64,000 nt of DNA. Origin: JBCDKH01 sp964388485. Lineage in GTDB: Bacteria; Planctomycetota; Phycisphaerae; Tepidisphaerales; Tepidisphaeraceae. The stretch lies in the NCBI GenBank assembly GCA_964388485.1, contig CAYMAS010000016.1, positions 13,949-77,948 of the forward strand. Reading direction: 5' to 3'. Under the pieces are notes generated by a model. That model was given only the letters and a program-made list of their open reading frames with translations, searched no databases and was not told the DNA's origin. A program made the position numbers and the translations under genes. Shown here in pieces: positions 15,798-25,163 of this stretch; the first letter of the stretch is position 1; each line of letters opens with the position of its first letter.

Positions 15798-17594
15798 ATG
15801 CCGGTGCTTGACGAGCCTGACGTGAATCGGCATCCCTGGTCCCAGCGGCTTGTCGGCGTCTTGGGCGTTGCGACGATCATCCTCGGGGAGATCTTGCGGC
15901 ACTATCTGCCACGACTGCTACTGGATTGGCGGCATTCGGACGACCAGCAACAACACAGCTGGTACTGGCACCGCGTCAACGACCCGAGCCTGTTCCCAGA
16001 CGACCCGCTTGCCGAGTTCTTTTCCCAGCCGTCGCTCACGCCGGTCGGACATCGGTGGCTTTACGAATGGGGTAGCGGGCTCGTTGGACCCGAGTTCTTC
16101 GGTGACCTGCTCGGCACCTTCCTCATGGGCGGGACGGTGGTGCTCGCGTTCCTCGTCGGTGCGGCCTTCTGCGGGCGGCTGCTCTTCGGACTGTTGCCGA
16201 AGACGGTCATCGGCTGGCTCAGCGTGGTCGGCGGGCTGGCGGTGTGCGTGGTGACGTCGCGCTCGGGCTACTTCGAACTTCCAGACGGTGGATTCGCCCG
16301 TGGCCACGCTCCACCGGCGATGATGCTGGCCATTCTCGGCCTGCTGCACCGGTCCGGACCTGTGACGGGCATCGCGGCGATTTATGCGGCTTTGGTCTAT
16401 CCGATAGTCTGGATTCTCATCGGTGCGACGACCTTCGCCTGCGTCATGTTCGACGTCTACCGCGGCTTTCGGCGGCAGGATGCTTCCTGGGGCCTGCAAC
16501 GCTGGCACGTGTGGCAAGCTGGGGTCGGCCTGTGCGTCGTGTCGATGCTGATCATCGCCCTGATGCGCCCGGGGCAAGTCGCCGAGCAGTACGGGCCCAA
16601 GGTGACGCTCGAGGAGATCAAGGCGAATCCGGAATTCGGCTACGGGGGCCGAAACGAGATGGTCGAACCCTCTGCATTACGCACCTATTTCACAAGCGTG
16701 CGACGCGGCGTGGAGATGGGCGTGCGGCACTTGCCGTGGGTCGTGCCGGTGCTTTTGATCTCGATACCGCTCTTCGGCAGGCGGGTGCCGAGCCTGGTTT
16801 GGATCATCCTCGGCACGAGCCTGACCCTTTGGCTGGCAGCGAACCTGCTGTTGCCGACGCTCTATCTGCCAAGCCGGTACACGCGTTGGGTACTCAAGCC
16901 TTTGTTCGCCTTGGCGGCAGGCGGGTTGGTGACGCTCCTTTTGGCATTGCTTTACAGCTGGCGACCCACGTGGCGGTGGAAGGTGGTCAGCATCGTCGCC
17001 GGATCTCTGCTCACTGGTTTGTATCTCAGCTCCAATTTCGTTGTCGGCCGGCATGAAGAGGCCGTCCGGGTCAGTCGACTCCAGACGCACCGTCCGGACA
17101 TGCGACATGCTTGGAGCATTATTGCAGATCTGCCTAAGGACACGCTCGTCGCGGCTCATCCGCTCGATGCCGGACCTCTTCCGCTCATGACGAGGCGAAG
17201 CGTGCTCATCAGCACGGAGCTGTCATTGGCGTACCACCGTGGGTACTACGAGAAGATCGCTGAGCCTCGACTCGTCGCGGCGTATTCGGCGATCTTCGCC
17301 AGCGACATCGAGGACGTGCTGAGACTGCACGAGGCGTTCGGCGTCGACGTTGTCCTGGTGGATGAGCGGCATTTTGCCGCCGACTTCCGCAACCGGCCGC
17401 CGGAGGTCTTCAAGCCGTTTGATCGTTTGGTCCAGTCGCTCCACGACGAGGGCCGCCGCGTCGGATTCGCTCTCCAACCGCCTCCGGAGGATCGGCTGCT
17501 CTGGTCGAGCTCGTCTGGCGATGGCGACGGCGAAGATCCGCCGGTCCATCTCGTCTGGATCGGGGATCGGGATCAGATGTCCGAGCTGGAGTAA
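15798..17594 (+). CDS. Polytopic membrane protein of unknown function
   Basis: A protein of 598 residues from ATG 15798, which has GAGG a few bases upstream; the frame is open 46 codons earlier but that part is not protein-like. About ten hydrophobic helices are seen (LVGVLGVATIILGEIL; FLMGGTVVLAFLVGAAFCG; WLSVVGGLAVCVVTS; and others). A soluble C-terminal domain of about 150 residues follows (HAWSIIADLPKDTLVAAHPL, then YSAIFASDIEDVLRLHEAFG and VDVVLVDERHF). The layout resembles GT-C glycosyltransferases and related planctomycete membrane proteins, but the N-terminal Asp motif typical of GT39/GT83 is not obvious. Function not assigned. Confidence 0.75.
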   Translation: MPVLDEPDVNRHPWSQRLVGVLGVATIILGEILRHYLPRLLLDWRHSDDQQQHSWYWHRVNDPSLFPDDPLAEFFSQPSLTPVGHRWLYEWGSGLVGPEFFGDLLGTFLMGGTVVLAFLVGAAFCGRLLFGLLPKTVIGWLSVVGGLAVCVVTSRSGYFELPDGGFARGHAPPAMMLAILGLLHRSGPVTGIAAIYAALVYPIVWILIGATTFACVMFDVYRGFRRQDASWGLQRWHVWQAGVGLCVVSMLIIALMRPGQVAEQYGPKVTLEEIKANPEFGYGGRNEMVEPSALRTYFTSVRRGVEMGVRHLPWVVPVLLISIPLFGRRVPSLVWIILGTSLTLWLAANLLLPTLYLPSRYTRWVLKPLFALAAGGLVTLLLALLYSWRPTWRWKVVSIVAGSLLTGLYLSSNFVVGRHEEAVRVSRLQTHRPDMRHAWSIIADLPKDTLVAAHPLDAGPLPLMTRRSVLISTELSLAYHRGYYEKIAEPRLVAAYSAIFASDIEDVLRLHEAFGVDVVLVDERHFAADFRNRPPEVFKPFDRLVQSLHDEGRRVGFALQPPPEDRLLWSSSSGDGDGEDPPVHLVWIGDRDQMSELE

Positions 17595-17636
17595 CTCAAC
17601 GTCAGCAGCAGGGTCTCAAATAGTCTAAGCCGCTTC

Positions 17637-18614
17637 TCAGAGACCCGCCCGCTTCATCGCTCGTCGCTGTTCGCTGGGCACTTTGATGTCCCGAGCCAAG
17701 CCGAGGTACTTCATGGCCAGGATGACGTAGTACGACAGGTCGATCTGCCACCACTGCAGGCCGTGGCGGGCGCTGGTGGGGAAGGCGTGGTGGTTGTTGT
17801 GCCATCCTTCGCCGAGACCGAAGATGCCGAAGAACCAGTTGTTGCGGCTTTCGTCGTTACTCTTGTAAGGCCGGCTGCCCCAGAGGTGACAGACGCTGTT
17901 GATGCTCCAGGTGACGTGGTGCACGACGAGCAACCGTACCAGGCCGCCCCAGAGGAAGCCGAGCAGGAAGCCGGTCCAGCTCCAGGTCGTCAAGCCCTCA
18001 GCTAACCAGCCACCGAGGACGGACGGGATCACGAAGCCCAACGCTGCCCAAAGCACCCAGAGCTTGCTCATGACGTTCGTGACCTTGTCCGCCCGCAGGT
18101 CGGGGTTGTACCGCTCGAGGTTCTTGGGATCGCCGCGGAGAATCCAGCCCATGTGGGCGTGAAGGAAGCCTTTGAGCACGCCCATGACACCGCCGCCGTG
18201 GTGGTGGGGAGAGTGCGGGTCGTGGTCGTGGTCCGAGTGCTGGTGATGACACCGGTGCATGGCTGCCCACTTGGTCGGCGGGCCTTCGACGGCAGTCGAG
18301 CCGAGGAAGGCGAGGAAGGCCTTGACGACCGCGTTCGTCTCGAAGCTCTTGTGCGTGAAGTAGCGGTGATAGCCCACCGTAACGCCCAGAGCCGTCAAGA
18401 CATAGCCGCCGACGAGGAGCCCGGCGTCGACCCAGGTAAAGCCCCAGCCCCACGACAGTGCGATGCCCGCAGCGAGGGCGGCGAAGGGGAGGATGATCAC
18501 CACGAGACTGGCGATCTTCTCGCCAAGACCCTGGTGCTCCAGATCCTCCTTCGGAGGCGGCCCGACGGGACGGGCAGGGACGGCTTCGGCGGGAGAGGTG
18601 GAGGCGGCTTCCAT
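17637..18614 (-). CDS. Acyl-CoA/acyl-lipid delta-9 fatty acid desaturase
   Basis: A protein of 325 residues, membrane-bound di-iron desaturase. The three histidine boxes are present: HRYFTH (83-88), HRCHH (120-124) and HNNHH near residue 273, the last in GEGWHNNHHAFP, which is typical of bacterial stearoyl-CoA-type desaturases. Four hydrophobic helices flank them. A His/Asp-rich insertion follows the second box (SDHDHDPHSPHHH), longer than in most relatives. The enzyme introduces a cis double bond in membrane fatty acids using oxygen and an electron donor, so it indicates aerobic life. Single gene, divergent from the oxidoreductase upstream. Confidence 0.93.
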   Translation of the reverse strand: MEAASTSPAEAVPARPVGPPPKEDLEHQGLGEKIASLVVIILPFAALAAGIALSWGWGFTWVDAGLLVGGYVLTALGVTVGYHRYFTHKSFETNAVVKAFLAFLGSTAVEGPPTKWAAMHRCHHQHSDHDHDPHSPHHHGGGVMGVLKGFLHAHMGWILRGDPKNLERYNPDLRADKVTNVMSKLWVLWAALGFVIPSVLGGWLAEGLTTWSWTGFLLGFLWGGLVRLLVVHHVTWSINSVCHLWGSRPYKSNDESRNNWFFGIFGLGEGWHNNHHAFPTSARHGLQWWQIDLSYYVILAMKYLGLARDIKVPSEQRRAMKRAGL

Positions 18615-18730
18615 GCGGGCGTGATTCTACGGGGAGGGTGCCCAAAGGACGACGGCCGAACCGCCAGGGTTCGCCCGCATTGAAAGTTCGCGTCTAGCCG
18701 CGTCAGAATGACGATCCGCTAGGCTCGACC

Positions 18731-19759
18731 ATGAGCGACCCGTTGAAGTTGATCCAGGCCGGCGTGGGGGGACACGGCAAAGGGTGGCTGCACCATACAA
18801 CGTCGACCAGCGAGCAGGTGGAGGTCGTTGCCGTCGTCGATCCGAACGATGACGCGCGGCAAGCGGCCGTCGAGCACCTGGGCCTCGACCCGAAGCACGC
18901 GTTCGCTGATCTCGAAGCGGCGGTCGAGGCCGTCGAGGCCGAGGCGTTGCTGAGTGTGACGCCGCCCGCGATTCACCGACAGCAAGCAGAGACCGCCTTC
19001 GGCCACGGCCTGCACTTGTTGGTCGAAAAGCCGCTGAGCGACACGCTGGCGGACGCCAAGGACATGGTCGACCTCGCCGATCAGGCCGGCAAGCAGTTGA
19101 TGGTGGGCCAGAACCGTCGCTGGGATCCGGAGCCGATTGCTTTGGAGCAGTTGGTTGCCGATCGACCGTTGGGCGAGGTCGACCACGCTCACCTGACGTT
19201 CGACCTCTTTACCGACTTCCGCGGCAGCTTTCGGCAGACCATGCCGCACGTCTTGCTCGTCGACATGGCCGTCCACCACATCGACCTCATCCGGCACGTC
19301 TTCAAGCAGGACATCACCCGTGTCTACGCGGTCGACTTCAACACGAAGTGGGCCACACGCGAGGAGCTGAGCGAAGACGGCATCGCATTGAAGATGATCT
19401 TGACGCTAAGGGACGACACCTACGTCAGCTACACGGGCGACTGGTCGGCCCGCGGCAGACAATCCAGCTGGCAGGGCGACTGGCGCATCCAGTGCGAACG
19501 CGGGGCCATGGAGTTCAGCCGCTCGCACGGCATCGTGTTGTCCGAAGGCGGATTCTTCGGCGAGGGTGCGACAGAACGCTCGATCGAGATCCCGAAGACG
19601 CCTTCAAGCCAAGGGCAACTCCTGGCCGCCTTCGTCCGAGCCTGCCGGACCGGCGAGCCGGGTCTGACGAGCGGGCGTGACAACCTCAAGACGCTGGCTG
19701 CCGTCTTTGCTGCCGTCGAGAGCTGCGAGACCGGCAACGTCGTGGACGTGACGCTCTAG
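18731..19759 (+). CDS. Gfo/Idh/MocA-family oxidoreductase
   Basis: A protein of 342 residues. N-terminal Rossmann fold with GVGGHGKGW (11-19) and the family EKP triad (99-101, Glu-Lys-Pro, of which Lys is catalytic), followed by the alpha/beta substrate domain. HHIDLIRHVF supplies the usual histidine pair. These NAD(P)-dependent enzymes act on sugars, inositols or related polyols; the substrate cannot be told. It lies 21 bp before frr on the same strand and may be co-transcribed with it, although the two functions are unrelated. Confidence 0.88.
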   Translation: MSDPLKLIQAGVGGHGKGWLHHTTSTSEQVEVVAVVDPNDDARQAAVEHLGLDPKHAFADLEAAVEAVEAEALLSVTPPAIHRQQAETAFGHGLHLLVEKPLSDTLADAKDMVDLADQAGKQLMVGQNRRWDPEPIALEQLVADRPLGEVDHAHLTFDLFTDFRGSFRQTMPHVLLVDMAVHHIDLIRHVFKQDITRVYAVDFNTKWATREELSEDGIALKMILTLRDDTYVSYTGDWSARGRQSSWQGDWRIQCERGAMEFSRSHGIVLSEGGFFGEGATERSIEIPKTPSSQGQLLAAFVRACRTGEPGLTSGRDNLKTLAAVFAAVESCETGNVVDVTL

Positions 19760-19780
19760 AGGCGTGGCTAGGGTGTTGCC

Positions 19781-20341
19781 ATGCCCACCGATGACATCCT
19801 GTTGGAGTGCGAGGACGGAATGGAAAAGGCCGTCAATCACCTGCAGCATGAGCTGCGGGGCGTTCGCACGGGCCGGGCGAGTCCGGCGTTGATCGAGTTC
19901 CTCAAGGTTGACTATTACGGCGCGCCCACCGACCTCAAGAGCATCGCCTCCATCAACGTCAACGAAGGCAACCAGCTCATCGTCAAGCCCTTCAGTCCGG
20001 CCGACATCGGCCCGATCAACAAGGCCTTGGCCGATTCGCCGCTGGGCCTGAACCCGCAGAGCGACGGCAAGCAGATCCGCATTGCGTTGCCCGCGATGAG
20101 CATGGACCGCCGCAAGCAGCTTGTGTCGCAGGTTCACAAGTACGGCGAGGAGTCGAAAATCAAGATCCGCAACGCCCGCCGCGACGCGAACAAGAGCATC
20201 GACGCCGAAGAGAAAGCCGGCGAGATGGGCGAAGACGACGCCAGCCGGGCTAAGGACGAGGTCCAGACGCTGACCAAGCAATACGAAGAGAAGGTGTCGG
20301 ACGCAGTGAAGAAGAAGGAAGCCGACGTCATGGAGGTGTAG
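19781..20341 (+). CDS. frr: Ribosome recycling factor
   Basis: A protein of 186 residues, the canonical length. Conserved segments are LRGVRTGRASPALIEFLKVD, YYGAPTDLKSIASINV, IRIALPAMSMDRRKQLV and RNARRDANKSI. With EF-G it splits the post-termination ribosome. In many bacteria frr follows pyrH and tsf; here neither is present, and the gene follows an oxidoreductase. A dispersed repeat element begins directly after the stop codon. Confidence 0.97.
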   Translation: MPTDDILLECEDGMEKAVNHLQHELRGVRTGRASPALIEFLKVDYYGAPTDLKSIASINVNEGNQLIVKPFSPADIGPINKALADSPLGLNPQSDGKQIRIALPAMSMDRRKQLVSQVHKYGEESKIKIRNARRDANKSIDAEEKAGEMGEDDASRAKDEVQTLTKQYEEKVSDAVKKKEADVMEV

Positions 20342-20344
20342 AAG

Positions 20345-20517
20345 TCCGCGACCCGCGGACCGATGGTCCGCAGGTCTGACGAACTTAAGCGTCATCGGAA
20401 CGAACCGCTTTTTGGAAGGTCGCTCCCGAGGCGGAAGCGAGTTTCCCGGAAGCGGTCGATCCTGGTGCTACCGACCTCGTCAGACCGGCGGACCGGCGGA
20501 CCGTCGGTCCGCGGCTC
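20345..20517. repeat. Dispersed AGCCGCGG-family repeat, full copy A
   Basis: About 170 bp, aligning along its length with 48946-49105. Shared blocks include GGTCCGCAGGTCTGACGA near the left end, GCGTCA, GCGGTCGATCC, CTCGTCAGA and GGTCCGCGGCTC at the right end. The outer parts (CGGACC...GGTCCG) can pair, and TCTGACGA is complementary to TCGTCAGA, so the element is a long imperfect hairpin. It fills most of the 242-bp gap between frr and the next gene. No reading frame in it looks coding. Confidence 0.72.
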
Positions 20518-20583
20518 CTGTTTCGGTTTATCCGGACGTCCCCGACCTGACGCCTCAGGGCAACTCGCGTCGATGTCGGAGGC

Positions 20584-20895
20584 ATGGACGCCAAGGAACC
20601 GGACGCAACGCGGCAAGCCGACGCCTCGACTTCGGCGGCCACCGGCATGCGGATCTACTCCGCGATTCTGGGCCACGTGCCCGAAGTCGATCCGACCGCA
20701 CCCGATCCCTTTGTGCCGCAGCCGACGGATCGGCTTCGGCAGATCGCCGATCTGTTGCATCTCGCTCCCGACGCCCAAGGCAAGCGGCACATCCCGACAT
20801 GGCGGCAGCTGCTCGAAGGGGCAGCCGCGGCGACGGAGAGTGCGGGCAAGCGGCTCGATGAAGCGCGTCAGCGGATGCGCGACCGGGCTGCGTGA
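20584..20895 (+). CDS. Small hypothetical protein
   Basis: A protein of 103 residues with GGAGG directly upstream of the ATG (spacing about 1-4). After a low-complexity N-terminus it reads MRIYSAILGHVPEVDPTAPD, then RLRQIADLLHLAPDAQGKRH, IPTWRQLLEGAAAATESAG and a basic helical tail. The composition is protein-like and the gene fits between frr and the pyrophosphorylase gene on the same strand, 31 bp before the latter. Alternative starts exist at internal ATGs. Family not recognised. Confidence 0.5.
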   Translation: MDAKEPDATRQADASTSAATGMRIYSAILGHVPEVDPTAPDPFVPQPTDRLRQIADLLHLAPDAQGKRHIPTWRQLLEGAAAATESAGKRLDEARQRMRDRAA

Positions 20896-20926
20896 CGCTC
20901 GGCCGCCGAGGCGATAGCGTGAGGGC

Positions 20927-22342
20927 ATGAGTCACGCGTCCCTCGACGACCTGCGCCCCCGCCTCGACGCCATCGGCCAGGGGCATGTGCTGGATCACTG
21001 GAACGACCTCGACGACGCCGGCCGCGAGAAGCTCGCGAAGCAGGTGTCGGCGTTAGACTTGGGCGAGATCGCAGCCGTCGCCGAGTCGCACGTCAAAGAG
21101 AAGCCTGCCGCCGACCTACCGGGCGACATCACGCCGCCCGACGTCCTGCCGAACGTGCCGGACGCGGAGCACATCGACATCTACGAAACCGCCAGGAAGC
21201 AGGGCGAAGATCTCCTCGCCGCCGGCAAAGTCGCCGCCTTCCTCGTCGCCGGTGGCCAGGGCACGCGACTCGGCTACGACGGGCCCAAGGGTGAATACCC
21301 GGTCACGCCGGTGAAGGACAAGCCGCTCTTTCAGACCTTCGCCGAGCAGATCAAGGCCACCGGCGACCGCCACGGCAAGCCGGTGCCGTGGTACGTCATG
21401 ACGAGCGAAGTCAACGACCAAGCCACCCGCGAGTTCTTCGAAAACCACAAGTATTTCGGCCTTAGCAAAGGTGACGTCACGTTCTTCACCCAAGGCATGA
21501 TGCCCGCCTTCAGCACCGACGGGACACTCCTGCTGGCCGACAAAGACTCGCTGGCTCTCTCTGCCGACGGTCACGGCGGCAGCCTCAAGGCGCTCGCCAA
21601 AACCGGTGCCCTCGCCGACATGCAGAAGCGGGGCGTCGAATATCTGAGCTACTTTCAGGTCGATAACCCGCTCGTCCGCGTGCTCGATCCGCTCTTTCTC
21701 GGACTCCACGCCCACTACGGCAGCGACATGTCCTCCAAGTCGCTCCCCAAGGCCGCCGCGAAGGAGAAGGTCGGCAACTTCTGCGTCGGCGACGGCAAGC
21801 TGCAGGTCATCGAGTACTCCGACCTGCCCGACGACGTCGCCGAGCAGACGAACCCCGACGGCAGCCTCAAGTTCAACGCTGGCTCCATTGCCATTCACGT
21901 TATCAGCGTCGCGTTCATCGACCGCCTCACCTCAGGCGGCAGCCTCGAGCTGCCGTGGCACCGCGCGGACAAGAAGGTCCCGCACCTTGGCGAGCCCGAC
22001 CCGACGTCGCCCAACGGCGTCAAGCTCGAGCAATTCGTCTTCGATGCGATCCCGCTCGCCAAGAACGCGATCGTCTTCGAGACCGACCGCAGCGAGGAGT
22101 TCAGCCCCGTCAAGAACGCCGAAGGCGGCGACAGTCCCGCCACCAGCCGCCGCGACCAGGTGCGACGTGCCGCCAAGTGGCTGTCGGCATGCGGCGTCGA
22201 CGTCCCCACGCTCGACAACGGCGAACCCGACTGCGTCCTGGAGATCAGCCCACTCTTTGCCGACAGCGTCGATGCCCTGAAGCAAAAGGACCTGCCGCCG
22301 ACCGGCATCCAGCCCGCATCCCGGATGTACTTCGGGGAGTAA
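20927..22342 (+). CDS. UDPGP-family UTP--sugar-1-phosphate uridylyltransferase
   Basis: A protein of 471 residues of the eukaryotic-type UDP-N-acetylhexosamine/UDP-glucose pyrophosphorylase family. The nucleotide-binding loop is FLVAGGQGTRLGYDGPKGEY. Next come the UAP1-like signature WYVMTSEVNDQATREFFENH, FTQGMMPAF, the GHGG substrate loop (ALSADGHGGSLKAL) and FQVDNPLV. It makes UDP-GlcNAc or another UDP-sugar from the sugar 1-phosphate and UTP. The motif order matches UAP1 better than GalU/GlmU, but substrate is inferred. Together with the phosphohexomutase and the glycosyltransferase at 23615 it suggests UDP-sugar use for glycan or sucrose-like synthesis. Confidence 0.9.
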   Translation: MSHASLDDLRPRLDAIGQGHVLDHWNDLDDAGREKLAKQVSALDLGEIAAVAESHVKEKPAADLPGDITPPDVLPNVPDAEHIDIYETARKQGEDLLAAGKVAAFLVAGGQGTRLGYDGPKGEYPVTPVKDKPLFQTFAEQIKATGDRHGKPVPWYVMTSEVNDQATREFFENHKYFGLSKGDVTFFTQGMMPAFSTDGTLLLADKDSLALSADGHGGSLKALAKTGALADMQKRGVEYLSYFQVDNPLVRVLDPLFLGLHAHYGSDMSSKSLPKAAAKEKVGNFCVGDGKLQVIEYSDLPDDVAEQTNPDGSLKFNAGSIAIHVISVAFIDRLTSGGSLELPWHRADKKVPHLGEPDPTSPNGVKLEQFVFDAIPLAKNAIVFETDRSEEFSPVKNAEGGDSPATSRRDQVRRAAKWLSACGVDVPTLDNGEPDCVLEISPLFADSVDALKQKDLPPTGIQPASRMYFGE

Positions 22343-22353
22343 CGGGTTCCGTC

Positions 22354-22379
22354 AGCCGCGGACCCGCGGGTCCGCGGCT
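22354..22379. repeat. Perfect 26-bp palindrome, AGCCGCGG family
   Basis: AGCCGCGGACCC followed by its exact complement, with no loop. It equals the fused termini of the larger repeats at 20345 and 48946 without the interior. It lies between the pyrophosphorylase gene (stop 22342) and the Nif3-like gene (start 22407) and could also act as a terminator-like hairpin, though no U-run follows. Confidence 0.65.
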
Positions 22380-22406
22380 CACAGGCCCGAGCGATACCAT
22401 CAAGGG

Positions 22407-23516
22407 ATGCCCACGTCGGACCTCACGATCGGCGATCTGAAGGATGCAATGGACCAGATCGCGCCGCCACATCTGGCGGAATCCTGGGACAACGTCGGCC
22501 TCCTCGTCGGCGACGCCAAAGCCCTGCTGCGAGGTGTTCTGCTCTGCATCGACCTCACCGCCGACGTGCTCGCCGAGGCCAAGGCGGCCGGAGCGACGGC
22601 AGTCGTGGCCTATCACCCGCCGATCTTCAAGAAGGTCAAGACCCTCCACGTCGGTGACGTCGTCTTCGACGCCATCAAGAGCGGCATCGCGATCTACTCG
22701 CCGCACACGGCCCTCGACGTCGCCGCCGGCGGGACCAACGACGTGCTGGCGGATCTGCTCTACCTCACTGACCGCCGACCGCTCTCGCCGTCCAAGCCGA
22801 ACCAGGCGGCACTGAAGCTTATCACGTACGTCCCGCACGACGACCTTGAACGGGTCGCCGATGCCGTTTTCGACGCGGGAGCCGGATCGATCGGCCGATA
22901 CGATCGATGCTCCTTCCGCTTCGAAGGCACCGGCACCTTCCGCGGCGGCGAGGGCACTCAGCCTGCGATTGGTACGCCTGGGCAGGTCGAGCACGCAAAG
23001 GAACTCCGCTTCGAGACCATCGTCCCGCAAGCCAAGGTCGCCGACGTCGTCGCCGCTTTGCGGGAGGCTCATCCGTACGAAGAGGTCGCCTTCGACCTCT
23101 TCCCACGCGAGCCCGATCCGGCTCATCAGGTCGGGCTGGGTCGCATCGGCGACTTCGAGGAGCCCGTGCCGCGGGAGGTGCTGATCGGTCGGATCCGACG
23201 TGAGCTGGGCGTAAGCGATCTGCTCGTGGCTGGGCCGGTCGACGGGGACGTGAAGCGGGCTGCCGTCTGTGCCGGCTCGTGCGGCGATCTCGTTCATACC
23301 GCCGTCAAGGCCGGATGCGACCTCTACCTCACGGGCGAGCTACGACACCACGATGCTCTTGCCGCGGCCAAGGCGGGCATGACCGTCGTCTGCGTCCTGC
23401 ACTCCAACAGCGAACGGCCGACGCTCGACGTCCTCCGCCGCCGGCTGGTCGAGAGCTTCCAAGACGTGCAGGTCTTCGTCAGCGAGCAGGACCGTGACCC
23501 GTTTCAAGTGCTGTGA
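22407..23516 (+). CDS. Nif3-like dinuclear metal centre protein
   Basis: A protein of 369 residues, Nif3/YbgI/DUF34 family. Motifs: PPHLAESWDNVGLLVGD at the N-terminus, AYHPPIF, SPHTALDVAAGGTND, TGELRHHDAL and HSNSERP, which provide the metal ligands. Between the two halves there is a 100-residue insertion (KLITYVPHDDLERVADAVFD, YEEVAFDLFP) of the CutA/PII-like type found in the longer bacterial members. The family is widespread; roles proposed include GTP cyclohydrolase-like activity and metal handling, none settled. It follows the pyrophosphorylase gene by 64 bp with a palindrome between. Confidence 0.9.
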   Translation: MPTSDLTIGDLKDAMDQIAPPHLAESWDNVGLLVGDAKALLRGVLLCIDLTADVLAEAKAAGATAVVAYHPPIFKKVKTLHVGDVVFDAIKSGIAIYSPHTALDVAAGGTNDVLADLLYLTDRRPLSPSKPNQAALKLITYVPHDDLERVADAVFDAGAGSIGRYDRCSFRFEGTGTFRGGEGTQPAIGTPGQVEHAKELRFETIVPQAKVADVVAALREAHPYEEVAFDLFPREPDPAHQVGLGRIGDFEEPVPREVLIGRIRRELGVSDLLVAGPVDGDVKRAAVCAGSCGDLVHTAVKAGCDLYLTGELRHHDALAAAKAGMTVVCVLHSNSERPTLDVLRRRLVESFQDVQVFVSEQDRDPFQVL

Positions 23517-23614
23517 CGGCGTGGATTAGACCCGGTCCGATCATCTACCGGGCTCGGCCCGGGTTTTGGTCGTATCGGCTTGCGTCGTGCTCGCTTAGGC
23601 TCGCCCTCAAAGCA

Positions 23615-25090
23615 ATGAGCACCCAAGTCCTCGAGAAACCCTTGTCTCCGTCCGTTGAAGACGACCGCCATGAGGAGCGGCGTAAGGAGGACCGCCGCCA
23701 CGAAGGCCCTGCCAAGCTCTCGCTCGATCACGAGCCCGAAGGCGGCTATCGCGGCTACTTCTGCATGCTCAGCACCCACGGCTACGTCGGTGCCGAGCCG
23801 ATTCTCGGTCAGCCAGATACCGGCGGACAGGTCGTCTACGTCCTGGAAGTTGCCAAAGCCCTGCGGATGCTCGGCTACAAGGTCGACGTCGTCACCCGAC
23901 ATTTCGCCGATCAGCCCGAAGTCGAGCCGATGGGCGAGGGCATCCGCGTCCTTCGTATTCCGTTTGGCGGCAGCGAGTTCATCGTCAAGGAGGACTTCCA
24001 CGACATCGTCGACGAAGGCATCGCCAACCTGCTCAAGAAGATCGACGCCGACGGCATCGAGTACGACCTGATTTCCAGCCACTACTGGGACGCCGGCCAC
24101 ATCGGCCAAGCCGTTGCCGAGAAGCTCGACATTCCGCACGTCCACACGCCCCACAGCATCGGCGCCTGGAAGCGTGAGCAGATGAACGACCAGAACACGC
24201 CCGCCGAAAAGCTGGCGGAGTACCGATTCGACGAGCGGATCGAGAAGGAACAGGCGCTGTTTCGCAACTGCGCGCACCTGATCGCCACGACGCACCAGCA
24301 GGAAGATCGTTTTCTCAGCTACTACGACGTCGAGGACGAGAAGGTCACCGTCATCCCCGCCGGCCTCGACGAGACCCGCTTCAAACCTCTGCCGGACGAG
24401 AAAATCCCCGTCATTCGCGACCGGCTCGGATTCAAGGACAAGGACATCCTCGCCCTGGGTCGCATGGCCCGGAACAAGGGGTACGACCTGCTGATCCGCG
24501 CCATGCCCCGGCTGCTGGAGCTGGTGCCCGGTGCTCGCCTCGTCTTGGCGGTGGGACACGACGACTCGAAGCAGGACCAGAAGCAGATCGACGAGCTCAA
24601 ACGCCTCGCCGCCAGCCTCGGCGTGATCGATTCCATCCACGTCTACGGCTACGTCAGCGACGACGATCTCCCCGACGTCTATCGCTGCGCCGCCGTCTAC
24701 GCGTTGCCCAGCCGGTACGAACCCTTCGGCATGACGGCCGTCGAAGCCATGGCCTGCGGCACCGCCAGCGTCATCACGACCCGCGGCGGCTTGAAGGATT
24801 CCGTCGAGTTCGGCACGCACGCCCTCTGGGCCGATCCCGAACGCGAAGGCGAACTGGCTTATTGCCTCGCCTTGCCGCTGCTCTACCAGGCGATTCGCGA
24901 TCAGCTCGAAGCCGAAGGCAGCAAGTGGGCCCGCGCTAACTTCGCGTGGCGTGGCATTGCCCGGCAGATGCTCGACGTCTTCTCTCGCGACGACGTCCTC
25001 AACCGCAAGCTGCCCAGCGGTGCCCCCCGACGCGGTGCCACCAAGAAGCTCCCCGCCAGCCGCACCGGCGCGGGTGAACTGCTGCGGTGA
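23615..25090 (+). CDS. GT4 glycosyltransferase, sucrose-phosphate-synthase-like
   Basis: A protein of 491 residues from ATG 23615; the frame is open to 23513, but that segment overlaps the Nif3-like gene and is not family-like. After a charged low-complexity N-terminus comes GYFCMLSTHGYVGAEPILGQ with PDTGGQVVYVLEVAKALRML, the sugar-acceptor region of sucrose-phosphate synthase and sucrose synthase. Later features are DLISSHYWDAG, HTPHSIGAWK, the GT4 core ALGRMARNKGYDLLIRAMP, and YEPFGMTAVEAMACGTASV with the EX7E pair. Related enzymes make sucrose phosphate, mannosylfructose phosphate or glucosylglycerate. A compatible-solute role is inferred; substrate not determinable here. Confidence 0.87.
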   Translation: MSTQVLEKPLSPSVEDDRHEERRKEDRRHEGPAKLSLDHEPEGGYRGYFCMLSTHGYVGAEPILGQPDTGGQVVYVLEVAKALRMLGYKVDVVTRHFADQPEVEPMGEGIRVLRIPFGGSEFIVKEDFHDIVDEGIANLLKKIDADGIEYDLISSHYWDAGHIGQAVAEKLDIPHVHTPHSIGAWKREQMNDQNTPAEKLAEYRFDERIEKEQALFRNCAHLIATTHQQEDRFLSYYDVEDEKVTVIPAGLDETRFKPLPDEKIPVIRDRLGFKDKDILALGRMARNKGYDLLIRAMPRLLELVPGARLVLAVGHDDSKQDQKQIDELKRLAASLGVIDSIHVYGYVSDDDLPDVYRCAAVYALPSRYEPFGMTAVEAMACGTASVITTRGGLKDSVEFGTHALWADPEREGELAYCLALPLLYQAIRDQLEAEGSKWARANFAWRGIARQMLDVFSRDDVLNRKLPSGAPRRGATKKLPASRTGAGELLR

Positions 25091-25163
25091 GCAGAGCGTC
25101 GTGCGCGTCTGGGTCGCCCTGCGTTATTCCTAGCAGAGAAGACGCAATATCTCCCGACCCCGT

